Shown: one piece after another, positions 7,227-15,717 of the stretch
How the letters are laid out: the number at the start of each line of letters is the position of its first letter
How positions within the stretch are numbered: the first letter of the stretch is position 1
Assembly (NCBI GenBank): GCA_039683095.1
Contig: JBDKSB010000012.1
Location: 280,293-344,292, forward strand
Direction of reading: 5' to 3'
DNA from: Acidobacteriota bacterium
Lineage (GTDB): Bacteria; Acidobacteriota; Aminicenantia; Aminicenantales; Saccharicenantaceae
Length of the DNA: 64,000 nucleotides
Program-made: the position numbers and the translations under genes
The notes under the pieces: generated by a model
What the model saw: the letters and a program-made list of their open reading frames with translations, nothing else
Databases searched by the model: none
What the model was told of the DNA's origin: nothing

Positions 7227-9548
7227 CTAAAGCGGCCGCCCTAAACCCAGCTTGGCCCCGACGCGCCAGAGGAGCGGCGGGCCCAGAACACGAAAGGGGG
7301 TCAGGGCTACCTCATACCTCCGGTTGAACAGGTTCTCGGCCGAAGCGAAGAACTCCAGCCCGGCCTGGACCCTTCTCGCAAAATAAAGGTCCAGGGTCAA
7401 GAATCCGGCCAGAGGAAGCAGGTTTCGATCGTCTTCAAACTGAGCGCCGATCGCGCGTCCCTGCGCACTGACGATCCATCCTCCCTGAGTCGTATAGCGA
7501 GCCTGAAAGGTGAGCTGTCGCCGGGGGACCTGCGGGACGCGCAAGCCTTCCAGGAGCGGGTTGGCGGAAAAGCTGACAACCCGGGCGTCGACCAGCTGCA
7601 AGCCAACGGAAAGATCGAGGGTTCTTGACAGCCGCGCCTCTCCTTCCAGTTCCACCCCCCGGGAGCGCGTCATCCCCAAGTTCATCCGCTTTCGGGTGAT
7701 CAGATCGGGTGCGACGGTCAGGGTGATATTGGCGATCGGGCGCGAGATCTCGCTCCAGAAAAGGGTTGCCCGCAACGCGGCCCGGCCCCGAAACCCGGTC
7801 AGGTTCGTCCCGAGCTCGCCTCCCGCCAGCCGCTCCGCCCTCAACTCGCTGTTGGGAAGGGTGACGATATTCCCGACCCGGAACGAGCGGTACAGTTCGT
7901 AGAGCGTCGGGGCCCGGAACGCGGCGTAAGCGGAGGCGTTGATCCTCAGGTTTTCCCCCGCCTTGAACTGCAGGGCCACACGGGGACTCAGAGCCTTCTC
8001 CGATCGGCTGCCGAAAAGCGTGAGGGTAGACTCCTCGATGAGGGCCAGGGAGCGCTCTGTCGAAGATCCCCGGTAGTTCCTCCACTCGTCCGCGCGCAAC
8101 CCTGTCGTAAGGATCCATCGGGAGCCGAGGAGAAGGAGATGTTCCGCGTAAAGACCGACCGTCCACTGGCTTCCTCCTACGTCGACGACATCGACGGGAG
8201 AACCCGCGGAGAACCCGGTTTGATCGCTGCGGCCATTGATCAGCCGGGTTTCGATGCCAAGCACGAGGGTCTGTGTGGTTCCTACAGGACGCGTCCATTG
8301 TCCGCTGGCGCCGGCCTGCCGGGAGGGGATACGATCACGGCGCGTCAATTCCTCGCTATTCCGATCCGCCGCTACCGCCGAAAACGTCTGGTTGAAGACC
8401 TGCCGGCCCCCGAAGAGCCGCCAGGACATCTTTCCTCCGCCAGGTGTCGGCCAATCTCCGCCCAGGGCGAGCTCTCCGATCCCGGTATCATTGTTCTGCT
8501 GCGGAGTGCCGTTCTTCCGCGATTCGCCAAAGAGCGAGACCCGGGCGAAGAGGCCCGCCTCCGGCGAAAACGATCTTCGAACGGTGAGATCCAGGGCCTG
8601 GTGCCGGGAGGACGCCCTCGTGTCCACAGAACCTCGGTCTTCAGGGGCAGTGAGGACATATCCGGCCGTACCGAAAGCTTCCCCGGAGGCGGTCACGGCC
8701 CATTTCCCCGAGATCAGGCCCGACGTCAGGGAAACGCTGGGCGTTAGTTCGTTCCCGAAGGCCGGCTCGATCCAAGCTCCCGAATAGGCCGTGGGGCGGG
8801 TGAGGATGTTGATCACGCCGCTGAGAGCCCCCGTTCCGTACAGGTGGGATGAGCCGCCGCGCAACACCTCGATGGAGTTGATGGAGGCGCGCGGGACACG
8901 GTCCCAGTAGACCCAGCCGCCGAATGGATCGTTCAGCGGGATCCCGTCCCTCAGAACGACGGCCCGACTCGGCCCGCTGGCCCCGATGCCTCGCAAGGAT
9001 GCTCCCTGGGAGCTCGGGTTCGCGGTGCGGCTTCCCGAACGGCGGAATAAGCTGAACCCGGGGACCTGGCGGAGGACGTCATCGATGCCGAACGCCGCCG
9101 TCGTGGACAATTCCTCCGTCGTCAACACCACGACGCTCGCCGGCGTGTCGCCCACTCGGACCTCGGTCCGGGTGGCCGTCACCGTGACCTCACGCCTGAC
9201 GGCCTTGACGGTCAGGACGACCTCGATGTGCGCCCGGCCGTTCCGACCGGCGATCCAGCTTTGCCCAAAATCGTCGAATCCGGCCGCCCGGACCGAAACT
9301 GTCCCCTTATTCCGCGGGACTCCCTCGAAGCGGAACTTCCCCTTGAGATCGCTCACGCTCTCGGCAGACCAGTCTTCGGTCCGCACCGTGATCTCAGCGC
9401 CGGGAATCGCCGCGCCGTCGGCGTCGAGGACGATCCCCTCTACGCGCCATCCCTGATCTTGAGCGGCCGGACCGGCGAACCCCAAGGATACGCAGACAAG
9501 CTCAGCCAGAAGACAAACGACGGCCTGGGCATTGGGCGTCACGGTCAA
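7227..9548 (-). CDS. TonB-dependent outer-membrane receptor with carboxypeptidase-regulatory-like N-domain
   Basis: A 773-residue TonB-dependent receptor. After a signal peptide there is a CarboxypepD_reg-like beta-sandwich (residues about 30-110, with GVVLDADGAAIPGAEITV), then a plug domain (EVTVTATRTEV, DVLRQVPGFS, SLRGIGASGPSRAVVLRDGIPLNDP, IEVLRGGSSHLYGTGALSGVINI), then a 22-strand-type barrel to the end. The start is TTG and overlaps the TGA of the upstream quinoprotein gene, so translation is coupled. It should bring a scarce ligand across the outer membrane with TonB-ExbB-ExbD energy. Coupling to a PQQ-type enzyme suggests PQQ, a metal, or an enzyme product as the ligand, which is inference. 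Confidence 0.93.
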   Translation of the reverse strand: MTVTPNAQAVVCLLAELVCVSLGFAGPAAQDQGWRVEGIVLDADGAAIPGAEITVRTEDWSAESVSDLKGKFRFEGVPRNKGTVSVRAAGFDDFGQSWIAGRNGRAHIEVVLTVKAVRREVTVTATRTEVRVGDTPASVVVLTTEELSTTAAFGIDDVLRQVPGFSLFRRSGSRTANPSSQGASLRGIGASGPSRAVVLRDGIPLNDPFGGWVYWDRVPRASINSIEVLRGGSSHLYGTGALSGVINILTRPTAYSGAWIEPAFGNELTPSVSLTSGLISGKWAVTASGEAFGTAGYVLTAPEDRGSVDTRASSRHQALDLTVRRSFSPEAGLFARVSLFGESRKNGTPQQNNDTGIGELALGGDWPTPGGGKMSWRLFGGRQVFNQTFSAVAADRNSEELTRRDRIPSRQAGASGQWTRPVGTTQTLVLGIETRLINGRSDQTGFSAGSPVDVVDVGGSQWTVGLYAEHLLLLGSRWILTTGLRADEWRNYRGSSTERSLALIEESTLTLFGSRSEKALSPRVALQFKAGENLRINASAYAAFRAPTLYELYRSFRVGNIVTLPNSELRAERLAGGELGTNLTGFRGRAALRATLFWSEISRPIANITLTVAPDLITRKRMNLGMTRSRGVELEGEARLSRTLDLSVGLQLVDARVVSFSANPLLEGLRVPQVPRRQLTFQARYTTQGGWIVSAQGRAIGAQFEDDRNLLPLAGFLTLDLYFARRVQAGLEFFASAENLFNRRYEVALTPFRVLGPPLLWRVGAKLGLGRPL

Positions 9549-11155
9549 AGGGTGAAGATGATCACCGTCGTCGTGCCGCCCCCAAGGTTCCCGAAATTCC
9601 CCGAGACAAAACCGGAGATCGCGGCCACATACTGTTTGCCCTTGACCGAATAGCTGACGACGCCGCCGCCGACCGGGCCGCCCGTGTTGAACCGGAAAAG
9701 GACTTCGCCCGTGCGCGCGTCGAGTGCCATGAAATCCTGCCCGTGCTCGCCCGTGAAGACCAGCCCGCCCGAGGTCGTGCAGACCCCGGCCAGCATGGGC
9801 GCGCCGGAATGATAGGTCCAGCGCTCCTTTCCGGTTGCGGCGTCAAAGGCCGTGAGTGAGCCGCGGGATTGTTCCCAAGGGTCAAGGGTGAACGTCCCCC
9901 CTAGATAGAAGGGATTCTGGCCTCCAAGAACGGGGGCGTCCTGGGCCTTTACGTAAGTACAACCGTACTCCACCGAGGGGACGTAGAGCATGTCCGTGAT
10001 ATGGTTATACGCGGGGCCGCTCCATTCCTCGCCGCCCACCGCGCCGGGAAAGACATGCACGGGATTGGCGGTGACGGGGACGTCGACGTTCTCGCGCCGG
10101 GTAAACGGGACCGAATAGAGCAGGGCGTGGCTGACGCGGTCGATGACGCGAAGCAGTCCGTCCTTGCCGGCGACCGCGACGAGCTCCCGCTGGACGCCCC
10201 GGACCTTGGTCGTAAAGAGAGGGCTCACCTGGGTGAGGTCCCAATCGTGGGTATCGTGCGGGACGGCCTGGTAGTACCAGCTCAGCTTGCCGGTGTTCAC
10301 GTCCAGGGCGACCATGGAACATGTGTAAAGGTTGTCCCCCGGGCGCAAGTTGTCATAGAGGTCCGGCGCCGGATTGCCGATCGGCACGTAAACCAATCCC
10401 CTGGCGCTGTCAAGGGAGAGAGGGGTCCAGACGTTACCGCCGCCGTGGGCCAGAACGTCCGGGTCCTTGCCCCATGTCTCCGCGCCGGGTTCGCCGGGAT
10501 CGGGAACGGTGTTGAACTTCCAAAGCGGCGTTCCGTCGGAGAGGCTAAAAGCTCCGACCCAGCCCTTGGCCCCCCAATCCGATCCGGCCGGCCCCATGAT
10601 GATACGGTTTCCGGCGATGAGAGGGGGAGCGCTGAGGAATTCGCCGTCCTTCGGGGAAGCGATCGGACGTTCCCATCGCAGCGCCCCCGTCGCCGCGTCC
10701 AGGGCGACCAGGTAGCCGTCGGGCATGCCGCGGACGACCAAGCCATCCTTGATCGCCGCCCCGCGGCTGGTGAAGTAATTCTCCTTGTCTTTGGGCTTCC
10801 AAACGTATTCCCAGAGCCTCCGGCCCGTCGCGGCATCCAGGGCCACGGTCGTGTGCGTCGTCGTGATGTACATGACGCCGTTGTAGACAAGCGGATTGGT
10901 CTGTGACGGGCCGCATTCCCTTGTCTGGAAGATGGCCACGGCACGAAGTCCGCGAACATTTTTCGTGGTGATCTGATCTAGGTTGACGAATCGCTGGCCG
11001 GTATAATCGTGTGTGGCGTGGAGCCAGTTCGCCCCCTGCCCTGCAGCGGCGTCAAGCTCGGCCTGTGTCGGGCCTTGCTGCGCCGCGGTCGGCAGCGCCA
11101 AGAACACAACGAATCCACATAATAGAAACGCGCCCAGAGTCCTATAACGGTTCAT
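9545..11155 (-). CDS. PQQ-dependent dehydrogenase-like quinoprotein
   Basis: A 536-residue secreted eight-bladed quinoprotein. The leader is MNRYRTLGAFLLCGFVVFLALPTAAQ. Repeated W-motif blades such as TTVALDAATGRRLWEY and YLVALDAATGALRWER mark the PQQ propeller, and the active-site region GNPAPDLYDNLRPGDNLYT and VPHDTHDWDLTQVSP corresponds to the catalytic Asp region of alcohol and glucose dehydrogenases. An Asp lies two residues after the catalytic Asp (DWD), a feature of lanthanide-dependent alcohol dehydrogenases but also of membrane glucose dehydrogenase, so the metal is open. The adjacent-cysteine pair of methanol dehydrogenases is absent. No cytochrome domain follows. It is the first gene of a two-gene operon with the TonB receptor. 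Confidence 0.87.
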   Translation of the reverse strand: MNRYRTLGAFLLCGFVVFLALPTAAQQGPTQAELDAAAGQGANWLHATHDYTGQRFVNLDQITTKNVRGLRAVAIFQTRECGPSQTNPLVYNGVMYITTTHTTVALDAATGRRLWEYVWKPKDKENYFTSRGAAIKDGLVVRGMPDGYLVALDAATGALRWERPIASPKDGEFLSAPPLIAGNRIIMGPAGSDWGAKGWVGAFSLSDGTPLWKFNTVPDPGEPGAETWGKDPDVLAHGGGNVWTPLSLDSARGLVYVPIGNPAPDLYDNLRPGDNLYTCSMVALDVNTGKLSWYYQAVPHDTHDWDLTQVSPLFTTKVRGVQRELVAVAGKDGLLRVIDRVSHALLYSVPFTRRENVDVPVTANPVHVFPGAVGGEEWSGPAYNHITDMLYVPSVEYGCTYVKAQDAPVLGGQNPFYLGGTFTLDPWEQSRGSLTAFDAATGKERWTYHSGAPMLAGVCTTSGGLVFTGEHGQDFMALDARTGEVLFRFNTGGPVGGGVVSYSVKGKQYVAAISGFVSGNFGNLGGGTTTVIIFTL

Positions 11156-11197
11156 TTTCTACCCCCCCTAATCAGGCCAAACTCAGATCTATTTTCC

Positions 11198-11226
11198 ATA
11201 TTAGTCGCCGGTGCCGACCGAGTCAA
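11198..11226 (-). promoter_or_regulatory. Promoter of the quinoprotein/TonB-receptor operon
   Basis: On the minus strand TTGACT (11,221-11,226) is followed by a 17-bp spacer and TAATAT (11,198-11,203). The predicted transcript starts about 35 nt before the quinoprotein ATG. Confidence 0.6.
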
Positions 11227-11345
11227 GGGAATCTAGTGAAGTGCCCCCTGGCCGACTCGAACAGGCGAAGAGCGGATGACCTGCCCCTTGATAATCTATC
11301 CGGGTATAATGAGGAAAGATCTGGTGGCGAGCCCATCCCCTAGCG

Positions 11346-11390
11346 TGGCGTGCCCGAGAGGATCCGGCCCTCCGACCGTTGGATCCGGAT
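11346..11390. repeat. Decayed copy of the tRNA-Arg 3' end (old attachment-site remnant)
   Basis: These 45 bases align without gaps to the element's attR at 36,021-36,065 with about 39 matches. Blocks TGGCGTGCC, GAGAGGAT, CCTCCGACC and TTGGATCCGGA are kept. The differences fall in the T-loop and so destroy a tRNA fold. The rest of the gap 11,227-11,419 holds no gene; a stretch near 11,235-11,275 looks faintly like a tRNA T-arm but cannot be folded. The repeat is best read as the scar of an older integration at the same tRNA. Confidence 0.6.
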
Positions 11391-11419
11391 TCAAATCCCC
11401 TGTTCCTGGCCGGCAGCGT

Positions 11420-12766
11420 TCATGAGGAATGAGAAAAGTTGCCCCGGCGAAAGGCCGAACGGGCTTGGGACCGCCGCGCCTTTCCTCCTCCGGCCGTTCG
11501 CCTGTCCTCTCTTCCGCCTCGGTAATTATTCTGCGGGGCGGCTGTCGCGCGCTGGTTCCCGGACGGTTTCGCGGTCTTCTGTTCCCTTCGTTCCTGAGGT
11601 TTGCGCGGAAGACGGGCGAATTCGAGATCGCGGCCCGGCATGGGCTTCGTATAATCAAAACCGTCCAGCGTGCGGCGCTCCACCCGATTGCCGAGGACGC
11701 GCTCGATATTGCGGACCATCTCCCCGTCTTCTCGAGTCGTGAAGGTGAAGGCGTCGCCGGTCTTGGCGGCACGTCCGGTGCGCCCTATCCGGTGCGTGTA
11801 CGCATCGGCGGTGTCAGGCATGTCGTAGTTGATGACGTGGGATATGCTCGAGACATCGATGCCGCGGGCGGCGATGTCTGTGGCGACGAGTATCTGATAA
11901 GAGCCGGCACGGAAGCCGTCCAGCGCCGATTGCCGTCTTTTCTGCGAGAGGTTGCCCTGCAGGGATGCGGCCCGGTAGCCGGCTTTTTCCAATTGTTCTC
12001 CCAAGCGCTTGGCGCGGTGCTTCGTGCGCGTGAATATCAGGACCGATTCCGTATCGGTATGACGCAGCAGCTCCAGGAGGAGCGCGGTTTTCAGATGCTG
12101 TTCGATAGGATAGAGCGCGTGCGCGACCGTGCTGACGGGCGCCGCGTAATTGACCTGAACCGTCACCGGGGCGCGGAGGATCTCCTGCGCCAGCTTGCGG
12201 ACGTCCCCGGGCATGGTCGCCGCGAACAGGAGCGTCTGACGTTGCGCGGGCAGGTGTTTGATGATCCTCCTGACATCGGGCAGGAAGCCCATGTCGAACA
12301 TCCGGTCCGCCTCGTCGAGGACGAGCACTTCCACGTGCGACAGGTCGATCGTACGCTGCTTGATATGGTCGAGCAAACGCCCCGGACACGCGACCACGAT
12401 CTCGACGCCGTTGCGAAGGCTCCGGACCTGCGGGCTTGCGCCCACTCCGCCGTAGATCGCCACGCTCCGAAGGCGCGTCAGCTTGCCCAAGCTGACGATC
12501 ACCTCGTGGATCTGCTCCGCCAGCTCCCGCGTGGGCGCGACGATGAGGGCGCGGACATGACCGCGAGGTCCCCGCATCAGACGGTCGAGGATCGGCAGGG
12601 CAAAGGCCGCCGTCTTCCCGGTTCCCGTCTGGGCCAGCCCCATGACGTCGTGTCCCTCGAGGACCGGCGGGATCGCCCGCTCTTGGATGGGCGTCGGCTC
12701 GAGATAACCGACGGCCTTGACCCCGGCCGCGACATTGGCGTGAAGACCAAAATTACTGAATTCCAT
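11420..12766 (-). CDS. DEAD-box ATP-dependent RNA helicase, RhlE-like
   Basis: A 448-residue DEAD-box helicase that unwinds short RNA duplexes, in ribosome assembly or RNA decay. All core motifs are visible: Q motif (FGLHANVAAGVKAVGYLEPTPIQ), motif I AQTGTGKT, Ia PTRELAEQ, GG, II DEAD, III (AAT in place of SAT), IV LIFTRTKHRAK, V ATDIAARGID and VI HRIGRTGR. The C-terminal tail after residue about 375 is basic and low complexity, a usual RNA-binding extension of RhlE-type proteins. AGGAG lies about eight bases before the ATG. The gene has its own promoter, just beside the insertion sequence. Its 3' end is 30 bp from the decayed tRNA-Arg repeat. Confidence 0.93.
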   Translation of the reverse strand: MEFSNFGLHANVAAGVKAVGYLEPTPIQERAIPPVLEGHDVMGLAQTGTGKTAAFALPILDRLMRGPRGHVRALIVAPTRELAEQIHEVIVSLGKLTRLRSVAIYGGVGASPQVRSLRNGVEIVVACPGRLLDHIKQRTIDLSHVEVLVLDEADRMFDMGFLPDVRRIIKHLPAQRQTLLFAATMPGDVRKLAQEILRAPVTVQVNYAAPVSTVAHALYPIEQHLKTALLLELLRHTDTESVLIFTRTKHRAKRLGEQLEKAGYRAASLQGNLSQKRRQSALDGFRAGSYQILVATDIAARGIDVSSISHVINYDMPDTADAYTHRIGRTGRAAKTGDAFTFTTREDGEMVRNIERVLGNRVERRTLDGFDYTKPMPGRDLEFARLPRKPQERREQKTAKPSGNQRATAAPQNNYRGGREDRRTAGGGKARRSQARSAFRRGNFSHSS

Positions 12767-12873
12767 AAAGTCTCCTAATTTTTCTTATTCTGCGATCGGG
12801 GGGAAGAAACCAAGTGTATTCGAGGATTACAGTGACGGGGTTCTTATCCGCGCAAGGCAGTTATTTGTCGCTT

Positions 12874-12903
12874 AGTCTACCAGTTATGGGGCCACGCTGT
12901 CAA
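12874..12903 (-). promoter_or_regulatory. Promoter of the DEAD-box helicase gene
   Basis: On the minus strand TTGACA (12,898-12,903) is followed by an 18-bp spacer and TAGACT (12,874-12,879). The target-site duplication of the insertion sequence begins at the next base, so the element landed directly upstream of the -35 box without breaking it. Confidence 0.5.
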
Positions 12904-12918
12904 GTCGAAGGCGACGGC
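12904..12918. repeat. Target-site duplication, left copy (15 bp)
   Basis: GTCGAAGGCGACGGC is present here and again at 14,341-14,355, immediately outside both ends of the insertion sequence. An exact 15-bp direct repeat at both ends shows that the element transposed here and has not been rearranged since. Confidence 0.85.
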
Positions 12919-12969
12919 TGTAAAGGCAAAGTAAAAACTTCCGGTTCTTAGCAAAGTGAAAACTTCCGG
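12919..12969. repeat. Left terminal inverted repeat of the insertion sequence
   Basis: Starts TGTAAAGGCAAAGT and ends AACTTCCGG. It matches the reverse complement of the right end at most positions and contains the motif AACTTCCGG twice. Confidence 0.8.
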
Positions 12970-12971
12970 TC

Positions 12972-14243
12972 TCATAGGGGCTGTCCGTTCCCGAAGAGCT
13001 GATGCCGCCACGGATGAGCTGCCGGGGGGTTGTACTTGGGCGGCTTGGGTCTGATCTTCACCACGACCGGCTTCGGAGCCGGCCGTTTGGGCTCCCAGAC
13101 CTCTCGGTAAGCCAGATCCCGGCCCTTGTGCCGCAGCGCGAGCCTGCCATCGAACCGCTCGAGGACCACGAGCTTCTGCTGCCGCAGGGTCAACGAGGGC
13201 TTGTCCAGGACGAACGTTCGGCCTCGCCACTTCACCAAATACCCCTCGTTGACCGTCCGGAAGCCCTTGATACAGAGAACGTCGTTCAAAACGACCGACT
13301 TCGGCAAGGGGCGATGGAGATCTCCCGGCTCCCGGGCCTCCGTCGTGCGGCGCCGGTTGTGGACGTCACAGTATCGCTGGAGGAATCGGTTGGCCCCATC
13401 CAGGGTCTTGATGCCCGCTAGCCTCATCTCCTTGACCAGCCGGTCCTGGAGCGTGCGGAAGACCCGTTCGACCCGGCCCTTGGCCTGGGGCGAGTGGGCG
13501 TGGATCGTCTGGATCCCCAACTCCCCCAGGGCTCGCTCGAACTGCGTCTCGGCCTGCTGCTTGTCCTTCAGCAGCTCGTCCATGTCGGCCTGGCGCGTCG
13601 TCTTATAGGTGCTGTGCTTGTCTAGATATATGGCCAGGGGAAGCCCGTAGAGCTCGATATAGCACCTCAGGCTGTCCATGGCCGGATAGACGCCCTCGTG
13701 GTCATAAAAACGCCCGTAGAAGCGCCCTGTCGCATCGTCCACATAACCCATCAGCACCAGCCGCGGGCCCCGGCCCTCCAGCCAGTCGTGATGGGACCCA
13801 TCCATCTGGACCATCTCGCCCAACCGGTGCCGCCGCTCCCGCCAGAAGTGGGCCGCCTTACGGAACCGGCGGCGCTTCCACAGCCCCTTGGCCATCATCA
13901 CCTGCCGGAGCTTCTCCCGGCTGACCTCGATCCGATGACGTTCCCGTAGCTTCTCCGAGGCCAGCAGCGGACTGAAGTCCGGATACCTCGTCCGGATGAT
14001 CGCGGCGATCCGGTCCGCCATCGCCTCCGACATCTTCCGCGGCGACGGGCGGCCGCGACCCCGATGGATCAAGCCCTTGACCCCTTCCTCCCTGACCCGA
14101 CCCAGCAAGGTCCGGACCTGGCGGTCCGATATGCTCAGAAGCTGGCTAGCGTACACCTGGGTGATCAGTCCGTCCATGACCTGGTGAAGAACCCTCAGCC
14201 GTTCCGCGTTCCGCTTCGTCAACGTGACCGTCTCCTCTGCCAT
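12972..14243 (-). CDS. DDE transposase of the insertion sequence (ISNCY-type)
   Basis: A 423-residue transposase. The N-terminal part is a helix-turn-helix (SDRQVRTLLGRVREEG) followed by a second helical DNA-binding domain. An rve-type catalytic core follows, with the triad Asp148 (QMDGSHHDW), Asp208 (YLDKHSTY) and Glu259 (KGRVERVF). A C-terminal beta-rich region (YLVKWRGRTFVLD...LTLRQQKLVVLERFDG) completes the ISNCY-like pattern. No stop or frameshift is seen. It fills the element, leaving about 97 bp before the ATG and 50 bp after the stop for the inverted repeats. GGAGGACC lies about nine bases before the ATG. Confidence 0.92.
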   Translation of the reverse strand: MAEETVTLTKRNAERLRVLHQVMDGLITQVYASQLLSISDRQVRTLLGRVREEGVKGLIHRGRGRPSPRKMSEAMADRIAAIIRTRYPDFSPLLASEKLRERHRIEVSREKLRQVMMAKGLWKRRRFRKAAHFWRERRHRLGEMVQMDGSHHDWLEGRGPRLVLMGYVDDATGRFYGRFYDHEGVYPAMDSLRCYIELYGLPLAIYLDKHSTYKTTRQADMDELLKDKQQAETQFERALGELGIQTIHAHSPQAKGRVERVFRTLQDRLVKEMRLAGIKTLDGANRFLQRYCDVHNRRRTTEAREPGDLHRPLPKSVVLNDVLCIKGFRTVNEGYLVKWRGRTFVLDKPSLTLRQQKLVVLERFDGRLALRHKGRDLAYREVWEPKRPAPKPVVVKIRPKPPKYNPPAAHPWRHQLFGNGQPL

Positions 14244-14290
14244 CCGGTCCTCCTTAACAACAGGAGAACCTTACCTCCGGCCCTCAAGAA

Positions 14291-14340
14291 CCGGAAGTTT
14301 TCACGTTGCTAAAAGCGGAAGTTATCACGTTGCCGCTACA
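14291..14340. repeat. Right terminal inverted repeat of the insertion sequence
   Basis: Reverse complement starts TGTAGCGGCAACGTGA and ends GAAAACTTCCGG, the partner of the left repeat. The exact outer boundary is set by the 15-bp duplication that begins at 14,341. Confidence 0.8.
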
Positions 14341-14355
14341 GTCGAAGGCGACGGC
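14341..14355. repeat. Target-site duplication, right copy (15 bp)
   Basis: Identical to 12,904-12,918; see the left copy. Confidence 0.85.
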
Positions 14356-14370
14356 CCGAGAGGATTCGAA
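14354..14370. repeat. Short tRNA-Arg T-arm fragment
   Basis: GCCCGAGAGGATTCGAA matches the T-arm side of the tRNA-Arg(CCG) gene at 16 of 17 positions. It may be the remains of another copy of the attachment repeat. It is too short to be certain. Confidence 0.35.
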
Positions 14371-14383
14371 ATAACAAATGAAA

Positions 14384-15550
14384 TCAGGCAAATTGGCCGG
14401 CGGCCCAGCCCGAAGACCACGCCCACTGCAAATTGTATCCTCCCAGCTCGCCCGTCACGTCCAACACTTCCCCGGCGACAAACAAGCCGGGTATCTTTTT
14501 GGATTCCATTGTTTTGGAAGAGATCTCGGCCGTATCCACGCCTCCGCCCGTCACTTCGGCGGCGTCGTAACCGTCTCTTTTTTGGGGCGTCACTTGCCAA
14601 TCGTGCAATCGTTCCGCGACCGATCTGAATTCTTTTTCAGAGGTCCGGTTCAAGGGTTTGGAAGGGGAATAGAGCCCGCACCATCTTTTAGCGAACCGTT
14701 TCGGCATAAACGAGGAGAGAAAAGTACTCATCTCCGTTTTGTCTTTCCGATGAATCATCATTTCCTGAAAAATATCTTTTTCGGGAAACAGGTCGATCGA
14801 GATCGCCTGGCCGTCTTTCCAATGCGAAGAAATCTGCAGAACGGCAGGTCCGCTCAAGCCTCGGTGCGTGAAAAGGATATTTTCCCGGAAACGATGGCTT
14901 CCGCATTTCACGACCGTATCGAGGGCCAGTCCCGACAAGTCCTTGAAATTCTTGAGATCGTTTTTGTTCCACAAAAGCGGGACCAGAGCGGGGACAGGTT
15001 CGATCACATTAATCCCGAATTGCCGAACGATCTGGTAACCCAAGGGGGTGGCCCCGATCTTCGGCATCGCGAGGCCTCCGGTCGCGATCACGAGCGATTC
15101 GGACTCAAAATGGCCCCGGCTGGTAACAACTTCAAACAACTCTCTTTTTGACGCCGCCACGATCCGGCAATGGAGCTCGATCGCGACGTTCGCCCGGACG
15201 CATTCGTCCTGAAACATCTTCACGATCCAGGCTGCCCCATCACGGGTGAAGAGCTGGCCCCATTTCCTTTCAACGGTCCGGATCTTGTGGCGCTCGAGGA
15301 GCGCCATCATGTCCTGCGGTGTAAAACGGGAAAGAGCGGATCTCGCGAAGTGCGGGTTTGACGAGAGAAAATGAGTCTCGTCCAAAAAACGGTTCGTAAA
15401 ATTGCAGGCGCCGCCCCCAGAGATCCGGATCTTGTTCCCGATGGCCCCGGTGTGTTCGAGGAGGACGACCGACCGACCCCGCTTTCCGCACTCGACGGCG
15501 CAAAAAAGGCCCGCCGCGCCCGCACCGATGATAACCACATCCTTCTTCAT
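14384..15550 (-). CDS. BaiN/HI0933-family FAD-dependent oxidoreductase
   Basis: A 388-residue flavoprotein of the HI0933/BaiN group. The FAD-binding Rossmann motif VIIGAGAAGLFCAVECGKRG is at the N-terminus, followed by the family signature KIRISGGGACNFTN. The C-terminus has the second FAD contact (GLFVAGEVLDVTGELGGYNLQWAWSSG). Members reduce C=C bonds of bile-acid intermediates or have unknown hydride-transfer roles. The ATG at 15,550 was chosen because TATAAT ends exactly eight bases before it and no Shine-Dalgarno is present, giving a leaderless mRNA; upstream in-frame starts would fall before the transcription start. The DNA is clearly less GC-rich than the host genes at either end of the window. 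Confidence 0.9.
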   Translation of the reverse strand: MKKDVVIIGAGAAGLFCAVECGKRGRSVVLLEHTGAIGNKIRISGGGACNFTNRFLDETHFLSSNPHFARSALSRFTPQDMMALLERHKIRTVERKWGQLFTRDGAAWIVKMFQDECVRANVAIELHCRIVAASKRELFEVVTSRGHFESESLVIATGGLAMPKIGATPLGYQIVRQFGINVIEPVPALVPLLWNKNDLKNFKDLSGLALDTVVKCGSHRFRENILFTHRGLSGPAVLQISSHWKDGQAISIDLFPEKDIFQEMMIHRKDKTEMSTFLSSFMPKRFAKRWCGLYSPSKPLNRTSEKEFRSVAERLHDWQVTPQKRDGYDAAEVTGGGVDTAEISSKTMESKKIPGLFVAGEVLDVTGELGGYNLQWAWSSGWAAGQFA

Positions 15551-15557
15551 GCCGGCC

Positions 15558-15563
15558 ATTATA
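15558..15563 (-). promoter_or_regulatory. -10 box for leaderless flavoprotein mRNA
   Basis: A consensus TATAAT on the minus strand with seven bases to the ATG. No clear -35 box was found at 16-18 bp. Confidence 0.45.
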
Positions 15564-15717
15564 CCAATCTTGCCTTGGGAATAGGGGTCGAGGCTTGACC
15601 AACCTCTCAGTTCCCGGATGAAGTTCGTTGTCACCTCCCTCCCAGCCGGAGCAGAGAAAGGGATTGAAACAAAGGCGGCAAGGGCATTATGATCTCCAGG
15701 AAGGAGATATCCGAATC

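Larger units (their letters stand above)
12919..14340. mobile_element. Complete insertion sequence, ISNCY/IS1202-like, 1,422 bp
   Basis: The element has a single transposase gene, about 50-bp imperfect terminal inverted repeats (12,919-12,969 and 14,291-14,340) that start TGTA, and a perfect 15-bp target duplication. Each terminal repeat contains two copies of a GCAA-GTGA-AACTTCCG-type unit about 25 bp apart, probably two transposase-binding sites. Ends and reading frame are intact, so it may still be active. Family placement comes from the transposase layout and the long target duplication; the long-duplication groups are IS1202-like. Confidence 0.85.

Noticed and set aside
11235-11275. tRNA-like T-arm
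   Set aside because: No second stem or acceptor can be drawn.
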